From Streptomyces sp. ALI-76-A (GTDB taxonomy: Bacteria > Actinomycetota > Actinomycetes > Streptomycetales > Streptomycetaceae): DNA of 64,000 nucleotides. The stretch lies in NCBI RefSeq assembly GCF_030287445.1, contig NZ_JASVWB010000002.1, positions 4,836,001 through 4,900,000 on the forward strand. The letters are read 5' to 3'. Under the pieces are notes generated by a model. It saw nothing but the letters and a program-made list of their open reading frames with translations. It ran no database searches and was not told the origin of the DNA. Below are positions 1-8,938 of the stretch, piece by piece. Each line of letters opens with the position of its first letter. Position 1 is the first letter of the stretch. The translations under genes and the position numbers were made by a program.

Positions 1-286
1 CGCCCGCGTGGAGACGCTCTCCCCGGGGCAGTTCGCGGGCCGCGCGCAGGAGTTGCTGGCCCTGGTCTCCGACCACCCGAACGGCCTCGCGGGGGTCTTC
101 CCCGGCAGCCCGCACGCCTTCACCGCGCTGCTGGCCCAGCATCACGAGGGGCAGGTGCACTGGCGGACCTGGCACGCGTATCCCCAGGACGGGCACCTGG
201 TGGCGACCCGGACGCGGGTCGGTGTGCGGGCCGGCGCGGCGCGGGCCGGTTCGCGCCGGGCACGGCTGAGCCCGTCCGGTGTCTGA
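1..286 (+). CDS. DUF2617 family protein, C-terminal part (5' end outside window)
   Basis: The reading frame is open from the first complete codon at position 2 and stops at 286, so the start lies upstream of the window. The visible part contains FPGSPHAFTALLA and WRTWHAYPQ, which I recognise as the C-terminal signature of the actinobacterial DUF2617 family. The function of that family is unknown. The last 20 or so residues are Arg/Ala/Gly-rich and probably unconserved. It precedes a membrane spermidine-synthase-like gene on the same strand, separated by about 230 bp containing repeats, so co-transcription is uncertain. The family call rests on memory of the signature, not a search. Confidence 0.6.
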   Translation, partial: ARVETLSPGQFAGRAQELLALVSDHPNGLAGVFPGSPHAFTALLAQHHEGQVHWRTWHAYPQDGHLVATRTRVGVRAGAARAGSRRARLSPSGV

Positions 287-303
287 GGACCGGATCTGCC
301 CCG

Positions 304-419
304 ACGGGTCCGAGGGCCGGACGGGTCCGAGGGCCGGACGGGTCCGAGAGCCGGACGTGTGAGGAGTGGACGGGTCCAAGGGCCGGACGTGTGAGGAGTG
401 GACGGGTCCGAGGAGCCGG
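304..419. repeat. Imperfect 17-bp tandem repeats upstream of the spermidine-synthase-like gene
   Basis: A unit close to acgggtccgagggccgg occurs at 304, 321, 338, 370 and 402. Two copies of acgtgtgaggagtgg (355 and 387) are interleaved. The block fills much of the 230-bp gap before the GTG at 517 and does not look coding. Confidence 0.8.
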
Positions 420-516
420 ACCTGTGCGTGATCCAAACCCGCGTATGCCCAACTGACCGACAGTTCCACACGTGTGGGTGACGAAGCGTGACCCGGCGGT
501 GACGTAACGTCGCAGC

Positions 517-2154
517 GTGATCGAACCGCACGCGCCCGCTCCGCCCGGCACCACGCCGCCCTGGACGGGCCCCGCGCGGCTGCCCGTCCGCCCCGGCACG
601 GGCCGGTTCTACGTGCTCGCCTGCGTCTTCGTGTGCGCGGCCTGTGGACTCGTGTACGAGCTCCAACTGGTCGCCCTCGCCTCGTACCTGATCGGCGACT
701 CGGTCACCCAGGCCTCCGTGGTGCTCTCCGTCATGGTCTTCGCGATGGGCATCGGCTCCCTCGCCGCGAAACGGCTGCGCTGGCGGGCCGCGGCGGCCTT
801 CGGCGCGCTGGAGGCCCTGCTCGCCCTCGTCGGCGGGTGCAGCGCGATGGCCCTGTACGCCGTGTTCGCCTGGACCGGCGCGTGGGGCGGCCTGTGGGCG
901 AGCGGCCCGCGCTGTCTCCTGGTCGCCTTCTCCCTCGCGATCGGGCTGCTGATCGGCGCGGAGGTCCCGCTCCTGATGGAGCTGATCCAGCGCATCCGGC
1001 GGCAGGACGCGGGCGGCGCGGTCGCGGACCTGTTCGCCGCGGACTACGTGGGCGCGCTCGTCGGCGGCCTGGCGTTCCCCTTCCTGCTGCTGCCCCTGCT
1101 CGGCCAGCTGACCGGCACGCTGCTCACCGGCACGGTCAACGCCCTCGCCGGCGCGGTGCTCGTCCTCGGTCTGTTCCGCGGTGATCTGCCCCGTCGGGCG
1201 CGCTGGCTGCTGCTGCTCGCCAACCTCGCCGCCCTCGCCCTCCTCGCCACGGCCGCCGCCCTCGTCGACGACTTCGAGCGGGCCGCGCGGCAGGCGGTGT
1301 ACGGACAGGACGTACGGGTGGCGGTGCAGACCGGCGTCCAGGAGGTCGTCCTCACCGGCGGCACCGACGGCCGTCCCCTGGGCCTCTTCCTCGACGGCCG
1401 GCTCAAGGTCAGCGGCCGGGACGAGCACCGCTACCACGAGGCCCTGGTCCACCCCGCGATGAACGGCCCCCACGCGCGCGTGCTCGTCCTCGGGGGCGGC
1501 GACGGACTGGCCGCGCGGGAGGTGCTGCGGTTCCCGGACGTACGGCGCGTCGACATCGTCGAACTCGACGAGGCGGTCGTCCGGCTGGCCCGCCGGGACC
1601 CGGCGCTGACGGAGCTGAACGGGCACGTGTACGGCGACGCGCGCGTGCACGTGACGACCTCGGACGCCTTCGGGTGGCTGCGCGGGGCGCCGACGGCGGC
1701 GTACGACGTGGTGATCGCGGACCTGCCCGACCCGGGCATCACCGCGAGCACGACGCTGTACTCGCAGGAGTTCTACGGCCTCGTGCGCCGCGTGCTGGCC
1801 GGCGACGGCCGCCTCGTCGTGCATGCCGGGCCGGTCACCTCCCGGGCCCGCGTGTTCTGGACCGTGGACACGACGATCCGCGCGGCCGGACTGCGCACCG
1901 TGCCCTACCGCGTCGGCGGCCGCGACGCCGGCTTCGCGGCGGGCCCCGACCGCACGGCCGGTCCGGATCGAGCCCCGCACGACTGGGGCTTCGTCCTCGC
2001 CGCCACGCCGACGCGCCCACCCCTGCGCCTGGCCCCACGCGGCCCCCGCCCGACGACACTCACCCCGGCGTCCCTCACGGCGCACGCACGGGCGGCGACC
2101 GGCACCCGGATCACGGGTCTGCCGGCGTCGACACTGGTGCATCCGCGGTACTGA
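517..2154 (+). CDS. Membrane-anchored spermidine synthase-like protein
   Basis: 545 residues. The N-terminal ~240 residues hold about seven hydrophobic segments. The C-terminal half is a polyamine aminopropyltransferase/SAM-type Rossmann domain: [15 protein letters not shown] near residue 321 is the nucleotide-binding glycine motif, followed by [11 protein letters not shown] and [10 protein letters not shown]. These correspond to spermidine synthase motifs, although soluble SpeE is only about 280 residues. In such fusions the true substrate is usually unproven, so polyamine synthesis is an inference. The start is GTG at 517, just after the upstream repeat block. The last ~60 residues (Pro/Arg/Thr-rich) are probably a disordered tail. 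Confidence 0.8.
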   Translation: MIEPHAPAPPGTTPPWTGPARLPVRPGTGRFYVLACVFVCAACGLVYELQLVALASYLIGDSVTQASVVLSVMVFAMGIGSLAAKRLRWRAAAAFGALEALLALVGGCSAMALYAVFAWTGAWGGLWASGPRCLLVAFSLAIGLLIGAEVPLLMELIQRIRRQDAGGAVADLFAADYVGALVGGLAFPFLLLPLLGQLTGTLLTGTVNALAGAVLVLGLFRGDLPRRARWLLLLANLAALALLATAAALVDDFERAARQAVYGQDVRVAVQTGVQEVVLTGGTDGRPLGLFLDGRLKVSGRDEHRYHEALVHPAMNGPHARVLVLGGGDGLAAREVLRFPDVRRVDIVELDEAVVRLARRDPALTELNGHVYGDARVHVTTSDAFGWLRGAPTAAYDVVIADLPDPGITASTTLYSQEFYGLVRRVLAGDGRLVVHAGPVTSRARVFWTVDTTIRAAGLRTVPYRVGGRDAGFAAGPDRTAGPDRAPHDWGFVLAATPTRPPLRLAPRGPRPTTLTPASLTAHARAATGTRITGLPASTLVHPRY

Positions 2155-2402
2155 GGGGCGGGAGGGGGTGCCGGGCGCGGTGAGGACGCGGCCGAGCGCC
2201 GCCGTGCGCGTGCGGGGTGGCACCGGTCCGGGGCCTTGCGGCCTGTCCGAATCTCCGGGCGAGGGTGTGGGTGGGCGGCGCAGGCCCCTGGATGCCGGTG
2301 TCGCCGGTGTGGGGCGTGGGCCTCGGTGAGGGGATGCCGACGCGCGGTCACTTTCGGGCAACGGGGGTGCACGGTGGCGCCCACTGGGTAGGCTCCGCTG
2401 AC

Positions 2403-3269
2403 ATGGAGCATGAGGTGTTCGTTCCGGTTCCGGCCGAGCGGCTCAGAGAGGCGCTGGCCGACCCCGCGCTCGTCGCCCGGGCGGTCCCCGGGCTCCAGCA
2501 GGACGCCGGCGCCGAGCCCGTCACGGGGCGGCTGAAGGTACGCGTCGGCAGCCACTCCATCACCTACCGCGGCTCCGTGCGGATCTCCGGGCAGGACGAC
2601 GGGTCCTGGGCCGTCGAGGGCGACGCGGCCGAGACCCGGGGCACCGGCTCGGTCAAGCTGGCGCTCACGATCCGCCTGCGGGAGACCGACGGCGGGTCCA
2701 CCCTCACCTTCGACGGAACCGCCTCCGCGGACGGCCGCGTCACGGAACTGCCGCCGGCAGCGGTCAGCTCCGCCACCGCCCGCCTGCTGAGCCGCTTCTC
2801 GGAGAGCCTGGGAGCCGCGGCGGAGGGAGAGCGGGACGAGCCCGCGCCCGGGCCGCAGCCCGAGCCCGCCGAGCCGGCTCCCGTCGTCGCGGCCGAGGTC
2901 CCGCCGCCGGCCCCCTCGGAGGACGTTTCCGAGGAGGTCGCGGAGGACATCTCGGCGGACGTTTCCGAGGAGGTCGCGGAGGACATCTCGGCGGACGTCT
3001 CCGAGGACGTTCCCGAGGCCGTCCAGCCGTCCGCCGACGACTTCGTGGAGATCCCCCGGCCGCCCGCCGAGGCGGCGCACGCGCGCCGGACGATGATCGG
3101 CCGCAGCGCGGAGGAGGTCGACCACGCCCCGCCGCGCGGCCGGTACGCCCCCGTCCCGGCCCCCCAGACGATCAGTCCCCGCCAGACCCTGCGCTGGGCC
3201 GCCCCGGCCGCTGCGGTGGCACTGGCGTCGGCGATCGCCGTGACCCGGGTGCTGCGCCGACGACGCTGA
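2403..3269 (+). CDS. SRPBCC (CoxG-like) protein with acidic repeat linker and C-terminal membrane anchor
   Basis: 288 residues from ATG 2403; the frame is open further upstream, but similarity begins at MEHEVFVPVPAERL. Residues 1-140 resemble the CoxG/SRPBCC ligand-binding fold (ADPALVARAVPG near the start and GSVKLALTIRL later). This is followed by a Pro/Glu-rich linker with duplicated EEVAEDISADVS units, encoded by two perfect 36-bp repeats at 2922-2957 and 2958-2993. The C-terminus has one transmembrane segment followed by Arg residues, suggesting a tail-anchored protein facing the cytosol. No CO dehydrogenase genes are nearby, so a role in CODH assembly is unlikely. Function unknown. Confidence 0.75.
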   Translation: MEHEVFVPVPAERLREALADPALVARAVPGLQQDAGAEPVTGRLKVRVGSHSITYRGSVRISGQDDGSWAVEGDAAETRGTGSVKLALTIRLRETDGGSTLTFDGTASADGRVTELPPAAVSSATARLLSRFSESLGAAAEGERDEPAPGPQPEPAEPAPVVAAEVPPPAPSEDVSEEVAEDISADVSEEVAEDISADVSEDVPEAVQPSADDFVEIPRPPAEAAHARRTMIGRSAEEVDHAPPRGRYAPVPAPQTISPRQTLRWAAPAAAVALASAIAVTRVLRRRR

Positions 3270-3318
3270 GCGCCGGGCGGGGCCGAGGCGCCCTTGGTCC
3301 CCCCAGTAGGGTCGTCCC

Positions 3319-4107
3319 GTGAGTAACGAAGACATCACGCTGACCGCGGGTGACGCGGAAGTGACCGTGCAGCCGGGCAACGGTGGCCGTATCGGAGGGC
3401 TCCGGGTCGGCGGGACCGAGCTCCTCCGCCAGGGCGACCGGTTCGGCTGCTTCCCGATGGTGCCCTGGTGCGGCCGGATCAGGGACGGCCGGTTCCGGGA
3501 CGGGGCGGCCGTCCACCAGATGCCGCTCAACTCCCCGCCGCACGCCATCCACGGCACCGCCCGCGACGGCGCCTGGCGCACCGCCCGCGCCACCACCGAC
3601 GAGGCGGTCATCACGTACGACCTGGTCGAACCGTGGCCCTACGCGGGCCGGATCACCCAGGCCGTCGCCCTCACCGGGGACGCCCTGACGCTGACCATGT
3701 CCGTGGAGACGTACGACTCCTCCTTCCCGGCGCAGATCGGCTGGCACCCCTGGTTCCACCGCACCCTGGGCGGAGAGGGCGTACGGCTCGACTTCACACC
3801 CGCCTGGCAGGAGGAGCGCGGCGAGGACCACCTGCCCACCGGCAACCGCGTCGACCCGCGGCCCGGCCCGTGGGACGACTGCTTCGGGATGCCCGGCGGG
3901 GTCGACGTCACCCTCACCTGGCCCGGGCACCTGGAGCTGAAGGTGACCAGCCCCGAGCAGTGGGTCGTGGTGTACGACGAGCAGGAGGCCGCCGTCTGCG
4001 TGGAGCCGCAGACCGGGCCGCCCAACGGGCTCAACACCCTCCCGCGCCTGGTCACGCCACTGGAGCCGCTGGAAGCCACCACCACTTGGACCTGGCGCCG
4101 CCTCTAA
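3319..4107 (+). CDS. Aldose 1-epimerase family protein
   Basis: 262 residues, GTG start. The family interconverts alpha and beta anomers of hexoses. PHAIHGTARDG (near residue 75) and IGWHPWFHR (near 140) match the two conserved histidine regions of galactose mutarotase-like enzymes, and an acidic region EPQTGPPNG follows. The substrate cannot be read from sequence. The gene lies 50 bp after the SRPBCC gene and 10 bp before pyrE, so it is probably in the same transcript as pyrE; that neighbourhood does not indicate a galactose pathway. No signal peptide, so cytosolic. Confidence 0.85.
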   Translation: MSNEDITLTAGDAEVTVQPGNGGRIGGLRVGGTELLRQGDRFGCFPMVPWCGRIRDGRFRDGAAVHQMPLNSPPHAIHGTARDGAWRTARATTDEAVITYDLVEPWPYAGRITQAVALTGDALTLTMSVETYDSSFPAQIGWHPWFHRTLGGEGVRLDFTPAWQEERGEDHLPTGNRVDPRPGPWDDCFGMPGGVDVTLTWPGHLELKVTSPEQWVVVYDEQEAAVCVEPQTGPPNGLNTLPRLVTPLEPLEATTTWTWRRL

Positions 4108-4117
4108 GCTGACAGGC

Positions 4118-4666
4118 ATGACAGACGTTCGCGGCGCGCTGCTGCAGCAGATCAAGGACAAGGCCGTGGTGCACGGCAAGGTGACCCTGTCGTCGGGTCT
4201 GGAGGCCGACTACTACGTCGACCTGCGGCGCATCACCCTCGACGGCGAGGCCGCCCCGCTGGTCGGGCAGGTGTTGCTGGACCTGACCGCCGACCTGGAG
4301 TTCGACGCGGTGGGCGGGCTGACCATGGGCGCCGACCCGGTGGCCGCGGCCATGCTGCACGCGGCCGCCGCCCGCGGTCAGCGGCTGGACGCCTTCGTCG
4401 TGCGCAAGGCGGCCAAGGCGCACGGCCTGCAGCGGCGGGTCGAGGGGCCGGAGATCGCGGGCCGCCGGGTCCTGGTCGTCGAGGACACCTCCACCACCGG
4501 CGGCTCCCCGCTCACCGCCGTCGAGGCGGTGCGCGAGGCGGGCGCCGAGGTCGTCGGCGTGGCGACCATCGTCGACCGGGCGACCGGCGCGGCCGAGAAG
4601 ATCGAGCAGGGCGCGGGAGTGCCGTACCGCTTCGCCTACGGGAAGGACGAGTTGGGACTGGACTGA
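4118..4666 (+). CDS. pyrE: Orotate phosphoribosyltransferase
   Basis: 182 residues. It converts orotate and PRPP to OMP in pyrimidine synthesis. The PRPP-binding motif VLVVEDTSTTGGS is intact near residue 115, and YYVDLRRITLDG near residue 28 fits the N-terminal orotate-binding region. Length is normal. ATG at 4118, 10 bp downstream of the epimerase-like gene. The final codons (DELGLD and stop) form the first unit of a 22-bp repeat that continues beyond the stop codon. The main pyrimidine operon genes are not in this window. Confidence 0.93.
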   Translation: MTDVRGALLQQIKDKAVVHGKVTLSSGLEADYYVDLRRITLDGEAAPLVGQVLLDLTADLEFDAVGGLTMGADPVAAAMLHAAAARGQRLDAFVVRKAAKAHGLQRRVEGPEIAGRRVLVVEDTSTTGGSPLTAVEAVREAGAEVVGVATIVDRATGAAEKIEQGAGVPYRFAYGKDELGLD

Positions 4667-4711
4667 GGACGAGCCGGGACTGGACCGAGGGCGAGCTGGG
4701 ACTGGACCGAC
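4646..4711. repeat. Three 22-bp tandem units straddling the pyrE stop codon
   Basis: Units at 4646-4667, 4668-4689 and 4690-4711 share the pattern gacgagnngggactggacnga. The first unit is the last seven codons and stop of pyrE. The other two extend the same pattern into noncoding DNA with 3-4 changes each, as expected of local slippage duplication of the gene end. Confidence 0.85.
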
Positions 4712-4847
4712 ATAACGACTTGACCTGCGGCGTCGACCAGCCGGTCAAGTCTGGAAAGATGGGGACGACGATGACGTCGCATCCCAAGGTCTAGGTCAGG
4801 GCCGTCAGCACGCAGTACGCCAACCCGCACATACAAGGAGCGGACAG

Positions 4848-5879
4848 ATGCCCATCGCAACCCCCGAGGTCTACAACGAGATGCTCGACCGGGCGAAGGC
4901 AGGCAAGTTCGCCTACCCGGCCATCAACGTGACCTCGACCCAGACCCTGCACGCTGCGCTGCGCGGCTTCGCGGAGGCCGAGAGCGACGGCATCATCCAG
5001 ATCTCGACGGGTGGCGCGGAGTTCCTGGGCGGTCAGCACAGCAAGGACATGGTGACCGGCGCCGTCGCCCTGGCCGAGTTCGCGCACATCGTCGCCAAGA
5101 AGTACGACATCACGGTCGCCCTGCACACGGACCACTGCCCGAAGGACAAGCTCGACGGGTACGTACGTCCGCTGCTCGCGGTCTCCGAGGAGCGCGTCAA
5201 GGCCGGGCAGAACCCGCTGTTCCAGTCCCACATGTGGGACGGCTCCGCGGAGACCCTCGCCGACAACCTCTCCATCGCCCAGGAGCTGCTGGAGCGCGCC
5301 CGCGCCGCCAAGATCATCCTTGAGGTGGAGATCACCCCGACCGGTGGCGAGGAGGACGGCGTCACGCACGAGATCAACGACTCCCTGTACACGACCGTCG
5401 ACGACGCCGTGCGCACGGTCGAGGCCCTCGGCCTGGGCGAGAAGGGCCGCTACCTGCTGGCCGCCTCCTTCGGCAACGTCCACGGCGTGTACAAGCCGGG
5501 CAACGTGGTGCTGCGCCCCGAGCTGCTGAAGGAGCTGAACGACGGCGTGGCCGCCAAGTACGGCAAGCCGGCCGGCGCGCAGCCGTTCGACTTCGTCTTC
5601 CACGGCGGCTCCGGCTCGTCCGCGGAGGAGATCGCGACCGCGCTGGAGAACGGCGTCGTCAAGATGAACATCGACACCGACACGCAGTACGCCTTCACGC
5701 GTCCGGTCGCCGACCACATGTTCCGCAACTACGACGGCGTCCTGAAGGTCGACGGCGAGGTCGGCTCCAAGAAGACCTACGACCCGCGCACCTGGGGCAA
5801 GCTGGCCGAGGCGGGCATGGCCGCCCGCGTCGTCGAGGCCTGCGGCAACCTGCGGTCCAGCGGTACGAAGATCAAGTAG
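4848..5879 (+). CDS. fba: Class II fructose-1,6-bisphosphate aldolase
   Basis: 343 residues, the usual length for class II zinc aldolases. It cleaves fructose-1,6-bisphosphate to DHAP and glyceraldehyde-3-phosphate in glycolysis and runs in reverse in gluconeogenesis. Visible motifs: LHTDHCPKDKLDG (zinc and catalytic Asp region), the phosphate-binding stretch LAASFGNVHGVYKPGN and FVFHGGSGSSAEEI, and VKMNIDTDTQYAF. An AAGGAG ribosome site lies 8 bases before ATG 4848. A strong hairpin (5931-5956) follows the stop, so it is probably transcribed alone. Confidence 0.96.
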   Translation: MPIATPEVYNEMLDRAKAGKFAYPAINVTSTQTLHAALRGFAEAESDGIIQISTGGAEFLGGQHSKDMVTGAVALAEFAHIVAKKYDITVALHTDHCPKDKLDGYVRPLLAVSEERVKAGQNPLFQSHMWDGSAETLADNLSIAQELLERARAAKIILEVEITPTGGEEDGVTHEINDSLYTTVDDAVRTVEALGLGEKGRYLLAASFGNVHGVYKPGNVVLRPELLKELNDGVAAKYGKPAGAQPFDFVFHGGSGSSAEEIATALENGVVKMNIDTDTQYAFTRPVADHMFRNYDGVLKVDGEVGSKKTYDPRTWGKLAEAGMAARVVEACGNLRSSGTKIK

Positions 5880-5930
5880 CCGTTCCGCGCGGAGCAGCCC
5901 TTTCGGAGCAGCCCTTCCGCGTCGTACGAC

Positions 5931-5956
5931 GAGCCCGGTGCCATCGCACCGGGCTC
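5931..5956 (+). terminator. Hairpin downstream of fba
   Basis: Perfect 11-bp inverted repeat (gagcccggtgc / gcaccgggctc) with a 4-base loop, 51 bp after the fba stop. No U-tract follows, which is common in Streptomyces terminators. Confidence 0.75.
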
Positions 5957-5959
5957 GCC

Positions 5960-5997
5960 GTGCACCCGGGGCGGGTCCGTGCACCCGGGGCGGGTCC
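5960..5997. repeat. Perfect 19-bp tandem duplication after the fba terminator
   Basis: gtgcacccggggcgggtcc occurs twice back to back (5960-5978 and 5979-5997), directly after the fba hairpin and before the DUF3151 gene. No function is apparent. Confidence 0.85.
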
Positions 5998-6095
5998 GGG
6001 CGGACGGGGCAGGTCCGGGGCGGGACGGCGGGGGAGTGTGACAGTCGGCGCCGCGTGTCCTTGGCCCCCCGGCCGAATGGAGGAGACTGGACCCC

Positions 6096-6509
6096 ATGTC
6101 CATTCACGAGAACCTTCTCGGGGGTCCGCCCCCGACCCACCTCCCCGACGACCCGGAACCGCGGGAGCTGCTGGCCGGCGGTACCGCACCCGCCGATGTC
6201 GCCGCGAAGTACCCCACCTCCTCCCTGGCCTGGGCCCAGCTGGCCGACGAGGCGTTCGAGCGGGGCAGCGTGGTGGAGTCGTACGCCTATGCCCGTACGG
6301 GCTACCACCGCGGCCTGGACTCGCTGCGCCGCAGCGGCTGGAAGGGCCACGGCCCGGTCCCCTGGGAGCACGAGCCGAACCGTGGCTTCCTGCGCGCCCT
6401 GCACGCCCTCGCCCGCGCCGCGCAGGCGATCGGCGAGCAGGAGGAGTACGAGCGCTGCTCGCAGTTCCTGAAGGACTCCTCGCCGACGGCGGCCCAGACG
6501 CTGGGCTGA
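6096..6509 (+). CDS. DUF3151 family protein
   Basis: 137 residues from ATG 6096. The central block SLAWAQLADEAFERG, then YAYARTGYHRGLDSLRRSGW and GFLRALHALARAAQAIGE, matches the actinobacterial DUF3151 family, which often lies beside fba as here. The helical, TPR-like pattern suggests a protein-interaction role, but no function is established. Likely cytosolic. It is flanked by its own downstream hairpin (6527-6552). Confidence 0.85.
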   Translation: MSIHENLLGGPPPTHLPDDPEPRELLAGGTAPADVAAKYPTSSLAWAQLADEAFERGSVVESYAYARTGYHRGLDSLRRSGWKGHGPVPWEHEPNRGFLRALHALARAAQAIGEQEEYERCSQFLKDSSPTAAQTLG

Positions 6510-6526
6510 GCCGTCACCTCCTTGCG

Positions 6527-6552
6527 GGCCCGCCTGGGTGATCAGGCGGGCC
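6527..6552 (+). terminator. Rho-independent terminator after the DUF3151 gene
   Basis: Perfect 10-bp stem (ggcccgcctg / caggcgggcc) with a 6-base loop, 18 bp after the stop, followed by the T-containing run ttgcctttt. Confidence 0.85.
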
Positions 6553-6660
6553 TTGCCTTTTCGTCGGACCATCGAAGAGGATGCCCGGCGGGGACCGGGG
6601 CCCCCGTGTCGGTAACGGCAGGGGCGGACCGCTACCCGGAGTACACAGCAGGAGACAGCG

Positions 6661-7500
6661 ATGTCCCAAGAGGCTCACGACACGCAGGAGCCCGAGACCC
6701 CGCATCTCGACTTCCACGGCACGACCCCGTACGAGGACTACGTCCAGGCGGACGTGCTCACCCACCTCCAGCACACCCTCTCCGACGATCCCGGAGAGAT
6801 GGTCTTCCTGGTCACCACCCAGGTGATGGAGCTGTGGTTCACGGTCATCGTCCACGAGTGGGAGACCGCCGCGCGGGCCCTTCGCGAGGACGACGTGCCG
6901 GTCGCGATCGCCGCGCTGAAGCGGTCCGTGCGGGAGCTGGAGGCGCTGAACGCCTCCTGGAAGCCGCTCGGGCAGCTCACGCCGGCCCAGTTCAACTCGT
7001 ACCGCTCCGCCCTCGGCGAGGGCTCCGGGTTCCAGTCGGCGATGTACCGCCGGATGGAGTTCCTGCTCGGTGACAAGTCCGCGTCCATGCTGGTCCCGCA
7101 CCGGGGCGCGCCGCGCGTCCACGCGGAGCTGGAGAAGGCGCTGCACGAGCCGAGCCTGTACGACGAGGTGCTGCGGCTGCTGGCGCGGCGCGGGCATCCG
7201 GTCCCGGCCGCCGTCCTGGACCGTGACGTGTCGCGCCGCTACGAGCCGTCGGCGGAGGTGGAGGCGGTGTGGACCGCGCTCTACGCGGGTGACGAGAACG
7301 ACCAGCTCGCCCGGCTCGGCGAGGCGCTGACCGACGTGGCCGAACTGGTGTGGCGCTGGCGCAACGACCACCTGGTCGCGACCCGGCGCGCGATGGGCGC
7401 GAAGACCGGCACGGGCGGCTCCGCCGGGGTGGCCTGGCTGGAGAAGCGCGCTCGGAAGAACGTGTTCCCGGAGCTGTGGACGGCTCGTTCGCATGTCTGA
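6661..7500 (+). CDS. kynA: Tryptophan 2,3-dioxygenase
   Basis: 279 residues. A heme enzyme that opens the indole ring of L-tryptophan with O2 to give N-formylkynurenine. Family signatures: LDFHGTTPYEDYVQADVLTH (N-terminal His region), MVFLVTTQVMELWFTVIVHE, and FNSYRSALGEGSGFQSAMYR, the last typical of the substrate-binding region. A GGAGA site precedes ATG 6661. The end overlaps kynU by 8 bp, so the two are translationally coupled. Together with kynU and the hydrolase at 9766 it can make anthranilate, used in Streptomyces both for catabolism and as a precursor of some secondary metabolites (known for the pathway, not shown here). Confidence 0.95.
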   Translation: MSQEAHDTQEPETPHLDFHGTTPYEDYVQADVLTHLQHTLSDDPGEMVFLVTTQVMELWFTVIVHEWETAARALREDDVPVAIAALKRSVRELEALNASWKPLGQLTPAQFNSYRSALGEGSGFQSAMYRRMEFLLGDKSASMLVPHRGAPRVHAELEKALHEPSLYDEVLRLLARRGHPVPAAVLDRDVSRRYEPSAEVEAVWTALYAGDENDQLARLGEALTDVAELVWRWRNDHLVATRRAMGAKTGTGGSAGVAWLEKRARKNVFPELWTARSHV

Positions 7501-8713
7501 GATCACTGGACTGGCCTTCAAGGCACGGGAGTTGGACGCCGGAGACGAACTGGCGGGCGTGCGGGCGCGGTTCGTGCTCGACGACGTCGTCTACCTCGAC
7601 GGGAACTCGCTGGGCGCGCTGCCGGCGGCCGTCCCCGGGCGCGTCGACGACGTCGTACGACGGCAGTGGGGCGAGCTGCGCATCCGGTCCTGGGAGGAGA
7701 GCGGCTGGTGGACCGCGCCCGAGCGGATCGGCGACCGGATCGCCCCGCTGGTCGGAGCGGCGGCCGGGCAGATCGTGGTCGGCGACTCGACCAGTGTGAA
7801 CGTGTTCAAGGCGCTGGTGGGCGCGGTGCGGATGGCGCGGCTCGCGGGTCAGGAGCGCGACGAGATCGTGGTCGACGCGACGACCTTCCCCACCGACGGG
7901 TACATCGCCGGGTCGGCGGCCCGGCTGACGGGCTGCACCCTGCGGGCGGTCACGCCGGCCGAGGTGCGCGGGGTACTGGGTGACCGTACCGCCGCGGTCC
8001 TGCTGAACCACGTCGACTACCGAACGGGCCGGCTGCACGACCTGCCCGGTCTGACGGCCGCCGTGCACGCGGCGGGCGCCGTCGTGGTCTGGGACCTGTG
8101 CCACAGCGCGGGCGCCCTGCCGGTCGGGCTCGACGCGCACGGGGTGGACCTGGCGGTCGGCTGCACCTACAAGTACCTGAACGGCGGCCCGGGTTCACCG
8201 GCGTACCTCTATGTGCGCCACGATGTGCAGGACCGCTTCGACTCCCCGCTGCCCGGCTGGAACTCGCACGCCGAGCCCTTCGGCATGCGCCCGGACTACA
8301 CCCCGGCCGCCGGTGCGTCGCGCGGTCGCGTCGGCACGCCCGACATCCTGTCCATGCTCGCCCTGGAGGCGGCGCTGGAGGTGTGGGACGGCGTCCCGGT
8401 CGAGAGCGTGCGGGCCAAGTCTCTCGCCCTGACCGACTTCTTCCTGGAGTGCGTGGCCGCGTACGTCCCGGCGGGCCGGGTGGAGTCGCTGACGCCGGTG
8501 GCCCACGAGGAGCGGGGCAGCCAGGTCGCGTTGCGGTGCGCGGACGCGGAGGCGGTCATGAAGCGGCTGATCGAACGGGGCGTGGTCGGCGACTTCCGCC
8601 ACCCGGACGTCCTGCGCTTCGGCTTCACCCCGCTCTACGTCGGCTTCGCGGACGTGGAACGAGCGGCGGCGGTGCTGGCGCGGACGTGGGGGGACGGCGG
8701 GGGAGCGGGCTGA
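7493..8713 (+). CDS. kynU: Kynureninase
   Basis: 406 residues. A PLP enzyme that splits L-kynurenine into anthranilate and L-alanine. VYLDGNSLGALP near residue 33 is the conserved start of the domain, WDLCHSAGALPVGLD holds the cofactor-binding Asp, and CTYKYLNGGPGSPAYLY carries the PLP lysine at residue 227. Length is normal. ATG at 7493 lies inside the end of kynA (8-bp overlap). Convergent with the TetR gene downstream, with 225 bp between them. Confidence 0.95.
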   Translation: MSEITGLAFKARELDAGDELAGVRARFVLDDVVYLDGNSLGALPAAVPGRVDDVVRRQWGELRIRSWEESGWWTAPERIGDRIAPLVGAAAGQIVVGDSTSVNVFKALVGAVRMARLAGQERDEIVVDATTFPTDGYIAGSAARLTGCTLRAVTPAEVRGVLGDRTAAVLLNHVDYRTGRLHDLPGLTAAVHAAGAVVVWDLCHSAGALPVGLDAHGVDLAVGCTYKYLNGGPGSPAYLYVRHDVQDRFDSPLPGWNSHAEPFGMRPDYTPAAGASRGRVGTPDILSMLALEAALEVWDGVPVESVRAKSLALTDFFLECVAAYVPAGRVESLTPVAHEERGSQVALRCADAEAVMKRLIERGVVGDFRHPDVLRFGFTPLYVGFADVERAAAVLARTWGDGGGAG

Positions 8714-8714
8714 G

Positions 8715-8740
8715 GCGCGGGGCGGTGGCGCGGGGCGGTG
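8715..8740. repeat. 13-bp direct repeat in the kynU-tetR gap
   Basis: gcgcggggcggtg is repeated head to tail at 8715 and 8728. The rest of the 225-bp convergent gap (8714-8938) has four dispersed copies of a ccactgccgnngtt-like motif. I see no clear terminator there. Confidence 0.6.
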
Positions 8741-8938
8741 GCTGAGGCGCGGAAGGGCGGGCGGGGCCGGCTCCGGATGCCACTGCCGCCGTTCACACCC
8801 GGGGCGGCTCTCGGGCCCACCGCGGTTGTGCGCGCTCGGGGGTGCTCCAGGCCCACTGCGGTTGCTCGCGGCGCGCGGCGGCTTCGGAACCCACTGCCGG
8901 CGTTGGTGCCCCGGCCGCTTGCGCACTCACCCCGACGT

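Noticed and set aside
142..2361. Long minus-strand open frame of about 740 codons
   Set aside because: It lies antisense to the spermidine-synthase-like gene, is Arg/Pro/Gly-rich without domains, and is expected from high GC3 in the real gene.
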